Source of the DNA: JAYOEY01 sp038116945
GTDB taxonomy: Bacteria; Pseudomonadota; Alphaproteobacteria; MPNO01; UBA2964
Assembly (NCBI GenBank): GCA_038116945.1
Contig: JAYOEY010000015.1
Location: 1 to 64,000, forward strand
Length of the DNA: 64,000 nt
Direction: 5' to 3'
Position 1 is the first letter of the stretch; every line of letters starts with the position of its first letter. The position numbers and the translations under genes were made by a program. Of this stretch, positions 34,175 through 42,975 are shown in pieces. Below the pieces are notes generated by a model. It was not told the DNA's origin. It saw only the letters and a list, made by a program, of their open reading frames with translations, and made no database searches.

Positions 34175-34915
34175 ATGAAATGGATTCTACCGCCCCTCGT
34201 TCTGATCCTGCTATTGCTGTCGGGGCCGGTCGCGATCGCCGTGGGCGATAAGGCGAACATCGCCGGCGACTGGCGGCTGGCTACGCGCGAAAGCAGCGGT
34301 CAGGCGCCTTCGCCTGAATCAACCCGGGAAGCCGTCGTTCAGGTGTACGGCGCGCGCGCGTTTCGCTGGCGGGGCGCTTTCGCGGTCCACACCTGGATCG
34401 CCGTCAAACCCGAAAACGCGCCGGAATATACCACTTACGAGGTCGTCGGATGGCGCGCCTTCCACGGGGGGAGCGCGGTCCAGATCCATAACGACGGGCC
34501 GGACCGGCACTGGTACGGCGCCCGACCGGAACTTTATGCGGAACTCCGCGGCGACAGAGCGGCGAGCGCCATCAAGAACATCGAAGCGGCTGCGAAGGAC
34601 TATCCCCATCAGGATTTCTACCGCACGTGGCCGGGCCCCAACAGCAACACGTTCGTCGCCTTCATCACCAAGCGCGTTCCCGAACTCAAGGTCGACCTGC
34701 CGCCGACCGCCATCGGCAAGGACTTTATGGCCGAAGGATCGGTAATCGGCGTACCGCCTAGCGGCCGCGGATTTCAGGTTTCCCTGTTTGGCCTTCTCGG
34801 GGTCATTGTCTCTCCGGACGAAGGGCTCGAATTCAACATCCTGGGACTGTCGTTCGGGGTCGACCCGGCCGAGCTGGCGCTGCGTCTTCCCGGCATCGGC
34901 AAGGTCGGTCCCTGA
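34175..34915 (+). CDS. DUF3750 family protein
   Basis: A 246-aa protein with an N-terminal signal or membrane anchor (residues about 3-23, LPPLVLILLLLSGPVAIAV) and the DUF3750 domain: VQVYGARAFRWRGAFAVHTWIAVKP, RAFHGGSAVQIHNDGPDRHWYGARPEL, and YRTWPGPNSNTFVAFI. The mix of conserved His, Cys-free layout and NSNTF resembles fold features of NlpC/LRAT-like transglutaminase relatives, but I would not assign activity. The ATG at 34175 is preferred over GTG at 34157 because it begins the signal peptide. It overlaps the next gene by one base. Confidence 0.8.
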   Translation: MKWILPPLVLILLLLSGPVAIAVGDKANIAGDWRLATRESSGQAPSPESTREAVVQVYGARAFRWRGAFAVHTWIAVKPENAPEYTTYEVVGWRAFHGGSAVQIHNDGPDRHWYGARPELYAELRGDRAASAIKNIEAAAKDYPHQDFYRTWPGPNSNTFVAFITKRVPELKVDLPPTAIGKDFMAEGSVIGVPPSGRGFQVSLFGLLGVIVSPDEGLEFNILGLSFGVDPAELALRLPGIGKVGP

Positions 34916-35655
34916 TGGCCATCTGGGGAAAGATCCTCGGCGCAGGCGCTGGATTGCTCGCGGGAGGTCCGCTGGGCGCGCTTCTCGGCGGCATCGCCGG
35001 ACACGCGTTCGACAAATACCGGAATCAGAATCAGGACGGTTCTGTCGGCGACCCCGGCCTCGCCAAGCAGACTGCCTTCGCCATCGCGGTCATCGTTCTG
35101 TCAGCCAAGATGGCCAAGGCCGACGGCGCGGTTACCCGCGACGAGGTCGACGCCTTCAAGGAAATTTTTCACGTTCCTCCGGAAGAGGTGAAGAATGTCG
35201 GCCGGGTTTTCGATCAGGCGCGCAGGGATTCGCGCGGATTCGAGCCCTACGCCCGCCAGGTCGCCCGGCTGTTTCGCGACAATCCGGCGGTTCTCGAGGA
35301 GTTGCTGGGCGGCCTGTTTCATATCGCCCGGGCGGACGGCGTCGCTCATCCCTCCGAAATCGAGTTTCTTTCCAGGGTCGCCGAAATTTTCGGGTTCGAC
35401 GCAACGACATTCGATCGGCTGAAGGCCGCCCATATGGGGCTGAAAATGGAGGATCCCTATGCGGTCCTCGGCATTTCGCGCGATGCCAGCGACGCGGAAG
35501 TCAGGACGGTCTGGCGAAAGCTGGTCCGAGAAAACCATCCCGATGCGCTGATCGCGCAGGGCATGCCGGAAGATTTCATCGACATCGCTACCGAAAAGGT
35601 AGCCGCGATCAATGCCGCGTACGATGAAATTTCCAAACAACGGGGTCTGACCTGA
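34915..35655 (+). CDS. DjlA-like co-chaperone (TerB domain plus J domain)
   Basis: A 246-aa protein with a Gly-rich N-terminal stretch (residues about 8-30, possible membrane association), a TerB-like helical domain (about 50-165, including KMAKADGAVTRDEVDAFKEIF and HIARADGVAHPSEIEFL) and a C-terminal J domain (about 180-246) whose HPD tripeptide is in RENHPDAL. This is the DjlA architecture, a membrane-linked co-chaperone of DnaK. The start overlaps the DUF3750 stop by one base, so the two are coupled. Confidence 0.88.
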   Translation: MAIWGKILGAGAGLLAGGPLGALLGGIAGHAFDKYRNQNQDGSVGDPGLAKQTAFAIAVIVLSAKMAKADGAVTRDEVDAFKEIFHVPPEEVKNVGRVFDQARRDSRGFEPYARQVARLFRDNPAVLEELLGGLFHIARADGVAHPSEIEFLSRVAEIFGFDATTFDRLKAAHMGLKMEDPYAVLGISRDASDAEVRTVWRKLVRENHPDALIAQGMPEDFIDIATEKVAAINAAYDEISKQRGLT

Positions 35656-35677
35656 CAGCGATGACGCGGACCGGTTC

Positions 35678-36562
35678 ATGAAGCCGTTCGACGCGCTGAC
35701 CGCGCTGCTGGTCGTTACCATCTGGGGCGGCAATTTCGTCGCGATGCGGCTGGGGGCGCTCGAAATTCCCCCGTATTTTCTCCTCGCCCTGCGCCTCTCG
35801 ATGGCAGCGGCGGCGCTCGCCTTTTTCCTTCGCTCGCCCCGCGGCATCGTGATCCCCCTGATCCTTGTCGCCGCCACCATGACGACGCTTCATTTCGGTC
35901 TCGCTCTGGTCGGGCTGCAGCATATCGATGCCGGTACCGGCGCCATCGCCATGCAGACCGCGGTGCCGTTTGCGGCGCTGCTGGCCTGGTTGCTGTTTCG
36001 CGAACCGCTTGGATGGCGGCGAACCTTCGGCCTCGTCGTCGCCTTTTCGGGAATCGTCGTGCTGACCGGCGTTCCGAAGATCGGGGCGCGTCTCGACATG
36101 CTGGCCCTGATGATCGTTTCAGCCTTTTTCTTCTCCGTCGCGACGATCCAGATCAAGCGGCTCGGACCGCAGGACTTCATGTCCATGAACGGATGGATAT
36201 CGATCTTCGGCGCGCTTCTGGCCTTCGCGGTTTCCTTCATCTTCGAAACCGGCCAGATCTCCGCGACCCGCGCCGCCCCATGGCCCGCCATTGCCGGCAT
36301 CTTTTACATGGCGCTGGGCGCCAGCGTGTTCGGGCAGGGGCTCTGGTACCGGCTTCTGCCGCGCTACGACACCAATCAGGTGATGCCGATTACGCTCCTG
36401 GTTCCTGTGCTGGGCGTCCTGTTCGGCGTCCTGCTGCTCGACGAAACGCTGAGCCTGCGCATCGTGGTCGGCGGGCTGGTCACCTTGACCGGCGTCGCCA
36501 TGATCGTATTGCGGGGCCGCCCTGGCAAGATTGCCGCCGTCGAACCGGTGCGCCCCGCATGA
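35678..36562 (+). CDS. EamA family drug/metabolite transporter
   Basis: A 294-aa inner-membrane protein with ten hydrophobic segments arranged as two EamA repeats (about residues 5-135 and 148-280). Typical elements are VTIWGGNFVAMRLGALEIPPYFLLALR in the first repeat and VPVLGVLFGVLLLDETLSLRIVVGGLVTLTGV in the second. The transported compound is unknown; exporters of amino acids and metabolites are common in the family. It overlaps the amidase gene by 4 bp (ATGA). Confidence 0.88.
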   Translation: MKPFDALTALLVVTIWGGNFVAMRLGALEIPPYFLLALRLSMAAAALAFFLRSPRGIVIPLILVAATMTTLHFGLALVGLQHIDAGTGAIAMQTAVPFAALLAWLLFREPLGWRRTFGLVVAFSGIVVLTGVPKIGARLDMLALMIVSAFFFSVATIQIKRLGPQDFMSMNGWISIFGALLAFAVSFIFETGQISATRAAPWPAIAGIFYMALGASVFGQGLWYRLLPRYDTNQVMPITLLVPVLGVLFGVLLLDETLSLRIVVGGLVTLTGVAMIVLRGRPGKIAAVEPVRPA

Positions 36563-37242
36563 CCTCGATGTCCATGATCGACCGGCCCTCGCCGAACCAT
36601 AACGAGCGCGCTCCGGGCTCGGCGGTCGACATGCTGATCCTCCATTACACGGGCATGATTTCCGGCAAAGCCGCGCTCGACAGGCTCTGCGACCCCGAAG
36701 CGAAAGTCAGTTCGCACTATCTGGTGGAGGAGGACGGAACGGTGTTCCGTCTGGTGGACGAAAACCGCCGCGCCTGGCATGCCGGCGTCAGCTTCTGGGC
36801 CGGGGAGACCGACATCAACGGACGTTCCATCGGCATCGAGATCGTCAATCCGGGGCACGAATTCGGATACCGGCCCTTTCCGGAGAGGCAGATGGACGCC
36901 GTTATCGCCTTGTGCACGGATATCCTGTCGCGCCACCCAATCCCCGCTACACGCGTCCTGGGCCATTCCGATGTCGCACCGGACCGCAAGCAGGACCCGG
37001 GCGAGCTGTTCGACTGGCGGAGGCTGGCCGGAGCAGGCGTCGGCGTCTGGCCGGAAAGATCAGGCGCCGATGCGCCCGCGGCGGACGCCCGCAGCCTTTT
37101 GAACCGGATCGGCTACGATCCCGCCCTTCCCCTCGAAACGGTGGTCGCGGCGTTCCAGCGCCATTACCGTCCCCGTCGCGTCGATGGCGTACCCGATCCC
37201 GAAACCCTGTCCGCACTGGCGGCGCGCGCCGCTATTTCTTGA
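36559..37242 (+). CDS. N-acetylmuramoyl-L-alanine amidase (Amidase_2) with peptidoglycan-binding tail
   Basis: A 227-aa zinc amidase of the AmpD/AmiD type that cleaves the bond between muramic acid and L-alanine. Zinc ligands and catalytic residues are in MLILHYTG (His), EIVNPGHEFG, and LGHSDVAPDRKQDPGELFDW (His and Asp). A short C-terminal segment resembles a peptidoglycan-binding repeat (LLNRIGYDP, VVAAFQRHYRP). No signal peptide is visible, which suggests cytoplasmic cell-wall recycling as for AmpD. It is followed 31 bp later by the RNase P RNA. Confidence 0.9.
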   Translation: MTSMSMIDRPSPNHNERAPGSAVDMLILHYTGMISGKAALDRLCDPEAKVSSHYLVEEDGTVFRLVDENRRAWHAGVSFWAGETDINGRSIGIEIVNPGHEFGYRPFPERQMDAVIALCTDILSRHPIPATRVLGHSDVAPDRKQDPGELFDWRRLAGAGVGVWPERSGADAPAADARSLLNRIGYDPALPLETVVAAFQRHYRPRRVDGVPDPETLSALAARAAIS

Positions 37243-37273
37243 CCCGACGCCCGAATACCGCAACATAGGGACC

Positions 37274-37670
<397 letters not shown>

Positions 37671-37982
37671 TTTTTCCCACAAACGACATTCGCGGAACAA
37701 GCTTTCGCCAAAGTGGCGGGCGATTTTTCCGGACGACACGGTGCCGCCGGGCCATGGCTTCGCGTAGGCCCGGACAGAGACCGATCCATCGAATTTGACC
37801 CGAGAAACCGTAAGCTTTTTCTGTCGAACCCCGCGATTTCCCATTGACGTACCATAGATTCCCATATATTCCCATAATTACCCAAAAATGGGTCGGAACG
37901 GGCAATACCCGTCTGCCTGTCTTTCGGGTGGGGCCTCCGCTGGGGAGCGGATGCCTCGGGAAAACGGTTCGGGGGTATTCTG
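37671..37982. other. Non-coding region between rnpB and mraZ
   Basis: These 312 bases hold no gene. After the T-run that follows rnpB there is a 5-bp hairpin CGCCA/TGGCG (37706-37718) with five T's a little downstream, a possible weak terminator. A 7-bp hairpin CCGGGCC/GGCCCGG (37747-37773) follows. TTGACG at 37844-37849 with TATATT at 37865-37870 is a poor promoter candidate (15-bp spacing) that overlaps the MraZ operator. The last 100 bases are probably the 5' leader of the dcw transcript. Confidence 0.6.
37840..37884. promoter_or_regulatory. MraZ operator: CCCA (TGGG) repeat array
   Basis: CCCA occurs at 37840, 37861, 37871 and 37881, with a degenerate ACCA at 37851. On the minus strand these read TGGG with exact 10-bp period in the last three units. 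E. coli MraZ represses its own operon by binding three TGGGN repeats with 5-bp spacers, which is the same period. The array lies about 100 bp before mraZ. Here TGGG points away from mraZ. Autoregulation of the whole dcw cluster by MraZ is therefore likely. Confidence 0.75.
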
Positions 37983-38453
37983 GTGACGGCGTTCCTGTCC
38001 ACATTCGTGAACAAGGTCGACCGCAAGGGGCGGGTCTCCGTTCCCGCGCCGTTTCGCGCCGCCCTGTCGGATGCGCCCTATCAGGGCATCATTGCCTACC
38101 CTTCCATGACCGATAACGCGATCGATGCCTTCGGGCGGGCGACGCTAGAGGAACTCAACCGGCGACGTCACGAGCGCACGATGGACGACGGAGATTTCGA
38201 ACGCGCGCTGCTCGGGGGCGACTCGCTGATCGATACGATCATGGCGATGGCGCACGAGCTTCCGTTCGACGGCGAAGGACGCATCGTCCTGCCCGGAATC
38301 CTGACCGAGACCGCCGGCATTACTGAACGCGCCGCTTTCGTCGGCCGCGGATCGCGATTTCAGATCTGGGCGCCGGAAGCGTTCGAGGAACACCAGAAAG
38401 CTGCTGTCGCCGCCTTGCGCGGCAGGCTCAGCCAGGGCGGGGGCGGACAGTGA
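37983..38453 (+). CDS. mraZ: Transcriptional regulator MraZ
   Basis: MraZ (156 aa) is an AbrB-like, ring-forming DNA-binding protein that controls the dcw operon. Two SpoVT-AbrB-type repeats are visible: FLSTFVNKVDRKGRVSVPAPFRAAL (about residues 3-28) and ELPFDGEGRIVLPGILTETAGI (about 90-112). It starts with GTG at 37983 after a G-rich stretch. It is the first gene of the cluster and shares a GTGA overlap with rsmH. Its probable binding sites lie just upstream. Confidence 0.96.
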   Translation: MTAFLSTFVNKVDRKGRVSVPAPFRAALSDAPYQGIIAYPSMTDNAIDAFGRATLEELNRRRHERTMDDGDFERALLGGDSLIDTIMAMAHELPFDGEGRIVLPGILTETAGITERAAFVGRGSRFQIWAPEAFEEHQKAAVAALRGRLSQGGGGQ

Positions 38454-39424
38454 ACGGCAGCGGACACCGCCCGGTCATGCTGGATGCGGTGCTCGCCGCC
38501 CTGAGCCCGCGCGACGGCGCCATCTATATAGACGGCACTTTCGGCGGCGGCGGCTACAGCCGCGCCATTCTTGACGCTGCCGACTGCCGGGTTTTCGGCA
38601 TCGACCGCGACGCGGACGCCTGCGCCAGGGGCCGCGAACTGGCCAAATCCTATACCGGCCGGCTGACCATACTGCAGGGACGTTTCGGCGACATGGGCGC
38701 GCTTGCCGCCGCCGAAGGTGTCGCCGCGGTTGACGGCGTCGCGCTGGATCTCGGCGTGTCCTCCTATCAGATAGACCAGGCCGATCGAGGATTTTCGTTC
38801 GGCAAGGACGGGCCTCTCGACATGCGGATGGGCGGCGACGGGCCGACCGCCGCCGATATCGTCAACGGCGAAAGCGAAAGCGCGCTTGCCGACATCATCT
38901 TCCGGTACGGCGAAGAGCGCCGTTCCCGCCAGATTGCCCGTGCCATCGTGGCTGCACGAGCGGAACAGGCCATTTCGAGAACCCTGCAGCTTGCCGGTAT
39001 CGTCCGCGGCTGTTTTCCGTCCGCCCGCGCCAGGAACCAGATCGACCCCGCGACCCGGACCTTTCAGGCGCTCAGGATCTACGTCAACGACGAGCTCGGC
39101 GAACTCAGACGCGGCCTCGACGCGGCGGAAGCCGTCCTGTCGGAAGGCGGGAAGCTCGCCGTTGTCAGCTTTCACTCCCTCGAAGACCGCATCGTCAAAA
39201 ATTTCATGCGGGAACGCAGCGGCGACCTCCCCGGCGCGTCGCGGCATGCGCCCCGGAACGATGGGACGAACCGCGCGCCCACCTTCACGCAGATGGCGCG
39301 GCGTCCGGTAAAACCCGAAGCGCTCGAGGTTGCGGAAAACCCGCGGGCAAGGTCGGCGAGAATGCGGGCGGCCGAACGGACCGCCGCTCCGGCGTGGATG
39401 GCGGACGCAGGAGGGTCGACATGA
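38450..39424 (+). CDS. rsmH: 16S rRNA (cytosine1402-N4)-methyltransferase RsmH
   Basis: RsmH (324 aa, also MraW) methylates C1402 in the ribosomal P site. The SAM-binding motif is IDGTFGGGGYSRAIL (about residues 25-40), followed by VDGVALDLGVSSYQIDQADRGFSF and RTFQALRIYVNDELGEL. SFHSLEDRIVKNFM near the end is the family signature. A GTG start overlaps the mraZ stop by 4 bases. It overlaps ftsL by ATGA. Confidence 0.97.
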   Translation: MNGSGHRPVMLDAVLAALSPRDGAIYIDGTFGGGGYSRAILDAADCRVFGIDRDADACARGRELAKSYTGRLTILQGRFGDMGALAAAEGVAAVDGVALDLGVSSYQIDQADRGFSFGKDGPLDMRMGGDGPTAADIVNGESESALADIIFRYGEERRSRQIARAIVAARAEQAISRTLQLAGIVRGCFPSARARNQIDPATRTFQALRIYVNDELGELRRGLDAAEAVLSEGGKLAVVSFHSLEDRIVKNFMRERSGDLPGASRHAPRNDGTNRAPTFTQMARRPVKPEALEVAENPRARSARMRAAERTAAPAWMADAGGST

Positions 39425-39801
39425 TCCGGCGCGGCGCGATTTTCTGGATGGTGCTGGCGGTTATGGCCGGAATCGGGCTGTTCGTCCTCAAATACGAAGT
39501 CGCCGAGATGGAAGACCGGCTGGCGGACATCAACCGCCAGACGCTCGCCAACCTCGAAGCCGTACATGTCCTGAAAGCCGAATGGAGTTATCTCAACCGC
39601 CCCGAACGGCTTGAGACCCTGGGCCGCAGCCTTCTGTCGCTGGAACCGGTCAAGTCGCGCCAGACGGCCAGGATTGCCGATATTCCGATTCGTCCCGATA
39701 ACATCTCCGATTCCGCAGCCGGCGAACCGGCTGCAACCGCCACCCCCCCGGCGGCCGATCACGTACCCCCCCTTCTCGCCAAGTACAGGCGCGACCCATG
39801 A
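39421..39801 (+). CDS. ftsL: Cell division protein FtsL
   Basis: FtsL (126 aa) is a bitopic inner-membrane protein of the divisome that joins FtsB and FtsQ and activates FtsW-FtsI. A short cytoplasmic start (MIRRG) is followed by one membrane helix (about residues 5-25), then a coiled coil (EVAEMEDRLADINRQTLANLEAVHVLKAEWSYLNRPERLETL), the usual FtsL pattern in Alphaproteobacteria. The tail is Pro/Ala-rich. Start and stop overlap rsmH and ftsI by ATGA. Confidence 0.9.
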   Translation: MIRRGAIFWMVLAVMAGIGLFVLKYEVAEMEDRLADINRQTLANLEAVHVLKAEWSYLNRPERLETLGRSLLSLEPVKSRQTARIADIPIRPDNISDSAAGEPAATATPPAADHVPPLLAKYRRDP

Positions 39802-41516
39802 TCGGCCGCCATCCCCTTCTCCTCAGGCGCAGCAGCCTGGAGCAACCGGTACCGCCCGCGGTCGAGACCGGCCGCAGCCGCCTGCTGATCGCCGGCGCGA
39901 TGTTCGCCGCCGCATTCGCCGTCATCGCCGGCCGGCTGGTCGACGTGACGCTTTTCGCCGACGGCAACGAGCCGCGCTTCGCCCAGTCCGCGAGCGACAC
40001 CGGCCATCACACCGACCGGGCCGACATCGTCGACCGGAACGGCGTCCTGCTGGCGACGAGTCTCAAGACGGCGTCGCTTTACGCCGATGCGAGGATCGTG
40101 CTCGACGCCGAGGAAGCGGCCCGCAAGCTCGCCGCCGTTCTCTCCGATCTCGAAGTCGCCGCCGTACGGCGGAAGCTGATGTCCGACCGTCCTTTCATAT
40201 GGATCAAACGGCATCTGACGCCGCGTCAGCAGAACGCGGTCAACCGACTGGGAATTCCCGGCCTCGAATTCCAGCAGGAGGAACGCCGGGTTTATCCGGC
40301 GGGCCCGCTGGCAGCCCATGTCCTCGGCCATACCGACATCGACAATCGCGGTCTCGCCGGCATCGAGCGATCGTTCGACGCCGCGCTCGGCAGCAAGGGA
40401 ACGCCTCTCCGGCTTTCGATCGACCTGCGGGTGCAGCACGCAATGCACGCCGAGCTTGCGATGGCGGTCGAGAAATTCCAGGCCATCGGCGGCGCCGGCA
40501 TCGTCATGGATGTGGATAGCGGCGAGGTGCTGGCGCAGGTCTCCCTGCCCACCTTCGACCCGAACAATCCGATGAAAATAGGCAAGGAAGCCCGCTTCAA
40601 CCGGACGACCCTCGGCGTGTACGAAATGGGCTCGACTTTCAAGATATTCAACACGGCGATGGCGCTCGATACAGGGCGCATCACGCTCAAAAGCGGTTAC
40701 GACGCGGCCAAGCCGATCCGCATCGCCCGCTTCGTCATCCGCGACTTCCACGCCAAGCGGCGCTGGCTCTCGGTGCCGGAAATATTCATGTACTCGTCGA
40801 ATATCGGGTCGGTAAAAATGGCGCTCGACGTCGGCCCCGTGGCGCAGCGCGAATTCATGGGACGGATCGGCATGCTGAAGCCTTCGCCGATCGAGCTGCC
40901 GGAAGTCGGCGCACCGCTGATCCCCCAGCGCTGGCGCGAAATCAACGCCATGACAATTTCGTTCGGCCACGGGATTTCAGTCAGCCCGATGCAACTGGTT
41001 TCGGGCGTGACCGCGATGGTCAATGGCGGCATTCGGCGTAAACCGACCCTTCTCCGCCAACCCGACGGTATCCGCCCTCGGGGAACGCGCGTGGTCTCGG
41101 CCGACACATCGGAAAAAATCCGCCGGCTGATGCGGCTGGTGGTCGAAAACGGCACGGGCAAGAACGCGGCCGCGGAGGGCATGCTGGTCGGCGGCAAGAC
41201 GGGCACCGCCGAAAAAGTGGTCGGCCGCCGCTACAAGACCAAGGCGCTCATGTCTTCCTTTATCGGGGCCTTCCCGATGACAGCCCCGCGCTACGTCGTG
41301 TTCGCCATGCTGGATGAGCCGACCGGGACCAAGGATACGTTCGGTTATGCCACGGGCGGATGGGTCGCCGCGCCGGTCGTGGGCAAGGTCATCGCGCGGA
41401 TCGGACCGATGCTCGGCGTCAAGCCGGTAGACGCGGAGGCCGACAACGTGCGGAGCCGCATGGCGATCGACATCGTTACGGAAAAGAACGGGAGGCGACA
41501 GCTTGCGTCTTTCTGA
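39798..41516 (+). CDS. ftsI: Septal peptidoglycan transpeptidase FtsI (PBP3)
   Basis: FtsI (572 aa) crosslinks septal peptidoglycan. One membrane helix lies at about residues 28-48. The penicillin-binding dimerisation domain follows, and then the transpeptidase domain with active-site Ser279 and Lys282 (GSTFK), the SxN motif in YSSNIGSV, and KTG with Lys467 (GGKTGTAEKV). All catalytic motifs are intact. It is coupled to ftsL by ATGA and overlaps murE by 14 bp. Confidence 0.97.
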   Translation: MIGRHPLLLRRSSLEQPVPPAVETGRSRLLIAGAMFAAAFAVIAGRLVDVTLFADGNEPRFAQSASDTGHHTDRADIVDRNGVLLATSLKTASLYADARIVLDAEEAARKLAAVLSDLEVAAVRRKLMSDRPFIWIKRHLTPRQQNAVNRLGIPGLEFQQEERRVYPAGPLAAHVLGHTDIDNRGLAGIERSFDAALGSKGTPLRLSIDLRVQHAMHAELAMAVEKFQAIGGAGIVMDVDSGEVLAQVSLPTFDPNNPMKIGKEARFNRTTLGVYEMGSTFKIFNTAMALDTGRITLKSGYDAAKPIRIARFVIRDFHAKRRWLSVPEIFMYSSNIGSVKMALDVGPVAQREFMGRIGMLKPSPIELPEVGAPLIPQRWREINAMTISFGHGISVSPMQLVSGVTAMVNGGIRRKPTLLRQPDGIRPRGTRVVSADTSEKIRRLMRLVVENGTGKNAAAEGMLVGGKTGTAEKVVGRRYKTKALMSSFIGAFPMTAPRYVVFAMLDEPTGTKDTFGYATGGWVAAPVVGKVIARIGPMLGVKPVDAEADNVRSRMAIDIVTEKNGRRQLASF

Positions 41517-42975
41517 TCTTGCCAGGGGAGCAGGCATGACCGGCCTGTGGAACGATACCGAGATCGCGGGCATGACCGCCGATTCCCGGGCGATTGAGCC
41601 GGGCTTTCTCTTCGCCGCCCTGCCGGGCGTCACCCATGACGGCAGGGACTTTATCGCCGACGCCCTTGCCCGGGGCGCCGCCGCCGTCCTCGCGCCGCAG
41701 GGCACCAGGTTGCCGGCGGAGGCCGCCGACATCCCCCTGATTCCGGCGGAAAATCCCCGGCATGCGCTGTCGCTCCTGGCTGCACGCTTCCATGGCGGAC
41801 AACCGCGTATCGCCGCGGCGGTTACCGGAACCAACGGCAAGACTTCCGTCGCCTGGTTCACCCGGCGCATCTGGGCCGGGCTGGGGCATTGTCCCGCCGC
41901 GATGGGAACGCTGGGCATGACGGTCGAGGGCGTCGAGGGCGAATTCTCGTCCGGCCTGACGACCGCGGACCCGATCTCGCTGCACCGCGATCTGCGCCTG
42001 CTCTCGAATGCGGGAATCGATCACGTCGTCATCGAAGCTTCCAGCCACGGGCTGGAACAGTCGAGACTGGACGGCGTTTCATTCACCGCAGCCGCCTTTA
42101 CCAACCTGACCCGCGACCATCTGGATCACCACGGAACGATGGACGCCTACAGGGCGGCAAAGCTGCGGCTGTTCGATACCGTGCTGCCGCCAAATGCGAC
42201 CGCGGTCCTGAACGCCGATTCCCCCGAGTTTCCGATGTTTTCCTCGGTTGCATATGCGCGCGGTCTGCGCGTTATCGGCTATGGCCGGGCAACTGACGAT
42301 ATCCGGATCGACAGCATCGAAAGCCACCGGGACGGCCAGACAATCGCCCTGTCGCTGTTTGGCAAACGCCGCGAGATCGCGCTGCCGCTGCCGGGCGTCT
42401 TCCAGGCCCGCAACGCCCTGTGTGCGCTCGGACTCGCGATCGCCTGCGGCGACGACGGAGACGCCGCGCTGGAGATTCTGCCCGGCCTCGACAGCCCTCC
42501 GGGCCGCCTTGAACTCGCCGGCCGCCGCGCAAACGGAGCGCCGGTCTATGTCGATTACGCCCATACGCCGGACGCGCTGGCGTCCGTTCTCGGCGCCCTC
42601 CGACCGCACACGTCGGGCCGTCTCATCGTCGCGTTCGGCTGCGGCGGCGACCGCGATGCGGGCAAACGTCCGCAAATGGGAACCATCGCCCGCGACCTGG
42701 CGGACAAGGTGGTCGTCACCGACGACAACCCCAGAAGCGAGAACCCCGCGGAAATCCGCGCCGCCATTCTGGCCGGCTGCCCCGACGCGGTCGACATCGG
42801 AGACCGGGCGGAAGCGATCCATCACGCGGTCTCCCTGCTGGCGCCCGACGACATCCTTGTCATCGCCGGCAAGGGTCATGAAACCGGCCAGATCGTCGGC
42901 AGCCGGATCGATCCGTTCAATGACGTGACAGTCGCCCGTGCCGCTATCGCGACGCTCGACGGAAAAGGAACGTGA
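41503..42975 (+). CDS. murE: UDP-MurNAc-L-Ala-D-Glu--meso-DAP ligase MurE
   Basis: MurE (490 aa) adds meso-diaminopimelate to the wall precursor. The ATP loop is VTGTNGKTSVAW (about residues 107-118). The conserved middle domain (ASSHGLEQSRLDGVSF, NLTRDHLDHHGTM) and the DAP-recognition motif DNPRSENP (E. coli DNPRxEdP) are present, so meso-DAP is the likely substrate. The start is TTG at 41503, supported by GGGAGG 7 bp upstream. It lies inside the end of ftsI. Confidence 0.96.
   Translation: MRLSDLARGAGMTGLWNDTEIAGMTADSRAIEPGFLFAALPGVTHDGRDFIADALARGAAAVLAPQGTRLPAEAADIPLIPAENPRHALSLLAARFHGGQPRIAAAVTGTNGKTSVAWFTRRIWAGLGHCPAAMGTLGMTVEGVEGEFSSGLTTADPISLHRDLRLLSNAGIDHVVIEASSHGLEQSRLDGVSFTAAAFTNLTRDHLDHHGTMDAYRAAKLRLFDTVLPPNATAVLNADSPEFPMFSSVAYARGLRVIGYGRATDDIRIDSIESHRDGQTIALSLFGKRREIALPLPGVFQARNALCALGLAIACGDDGDAALEILPGLDSPPGRLELAGRRANGAPVYVDYAHTPDALASVLGALRPHTSGRLIVAFGCGGDRDAGKRPQMGTIARDLADKVVVTDDNPRSENPAEIRAAILAGCPDAVDIGDRAEAIHHAVSLLAPDDILVIAGKGHETGQIVGSRIDPFNDVTVARAAIATLDGKGT

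Noticed and set aside
37840..37884. CRISPR-like short repeat array
   Set aside because: The units are only 4 bp with 10-bp period and have no spacers; they match the MraZ operator.
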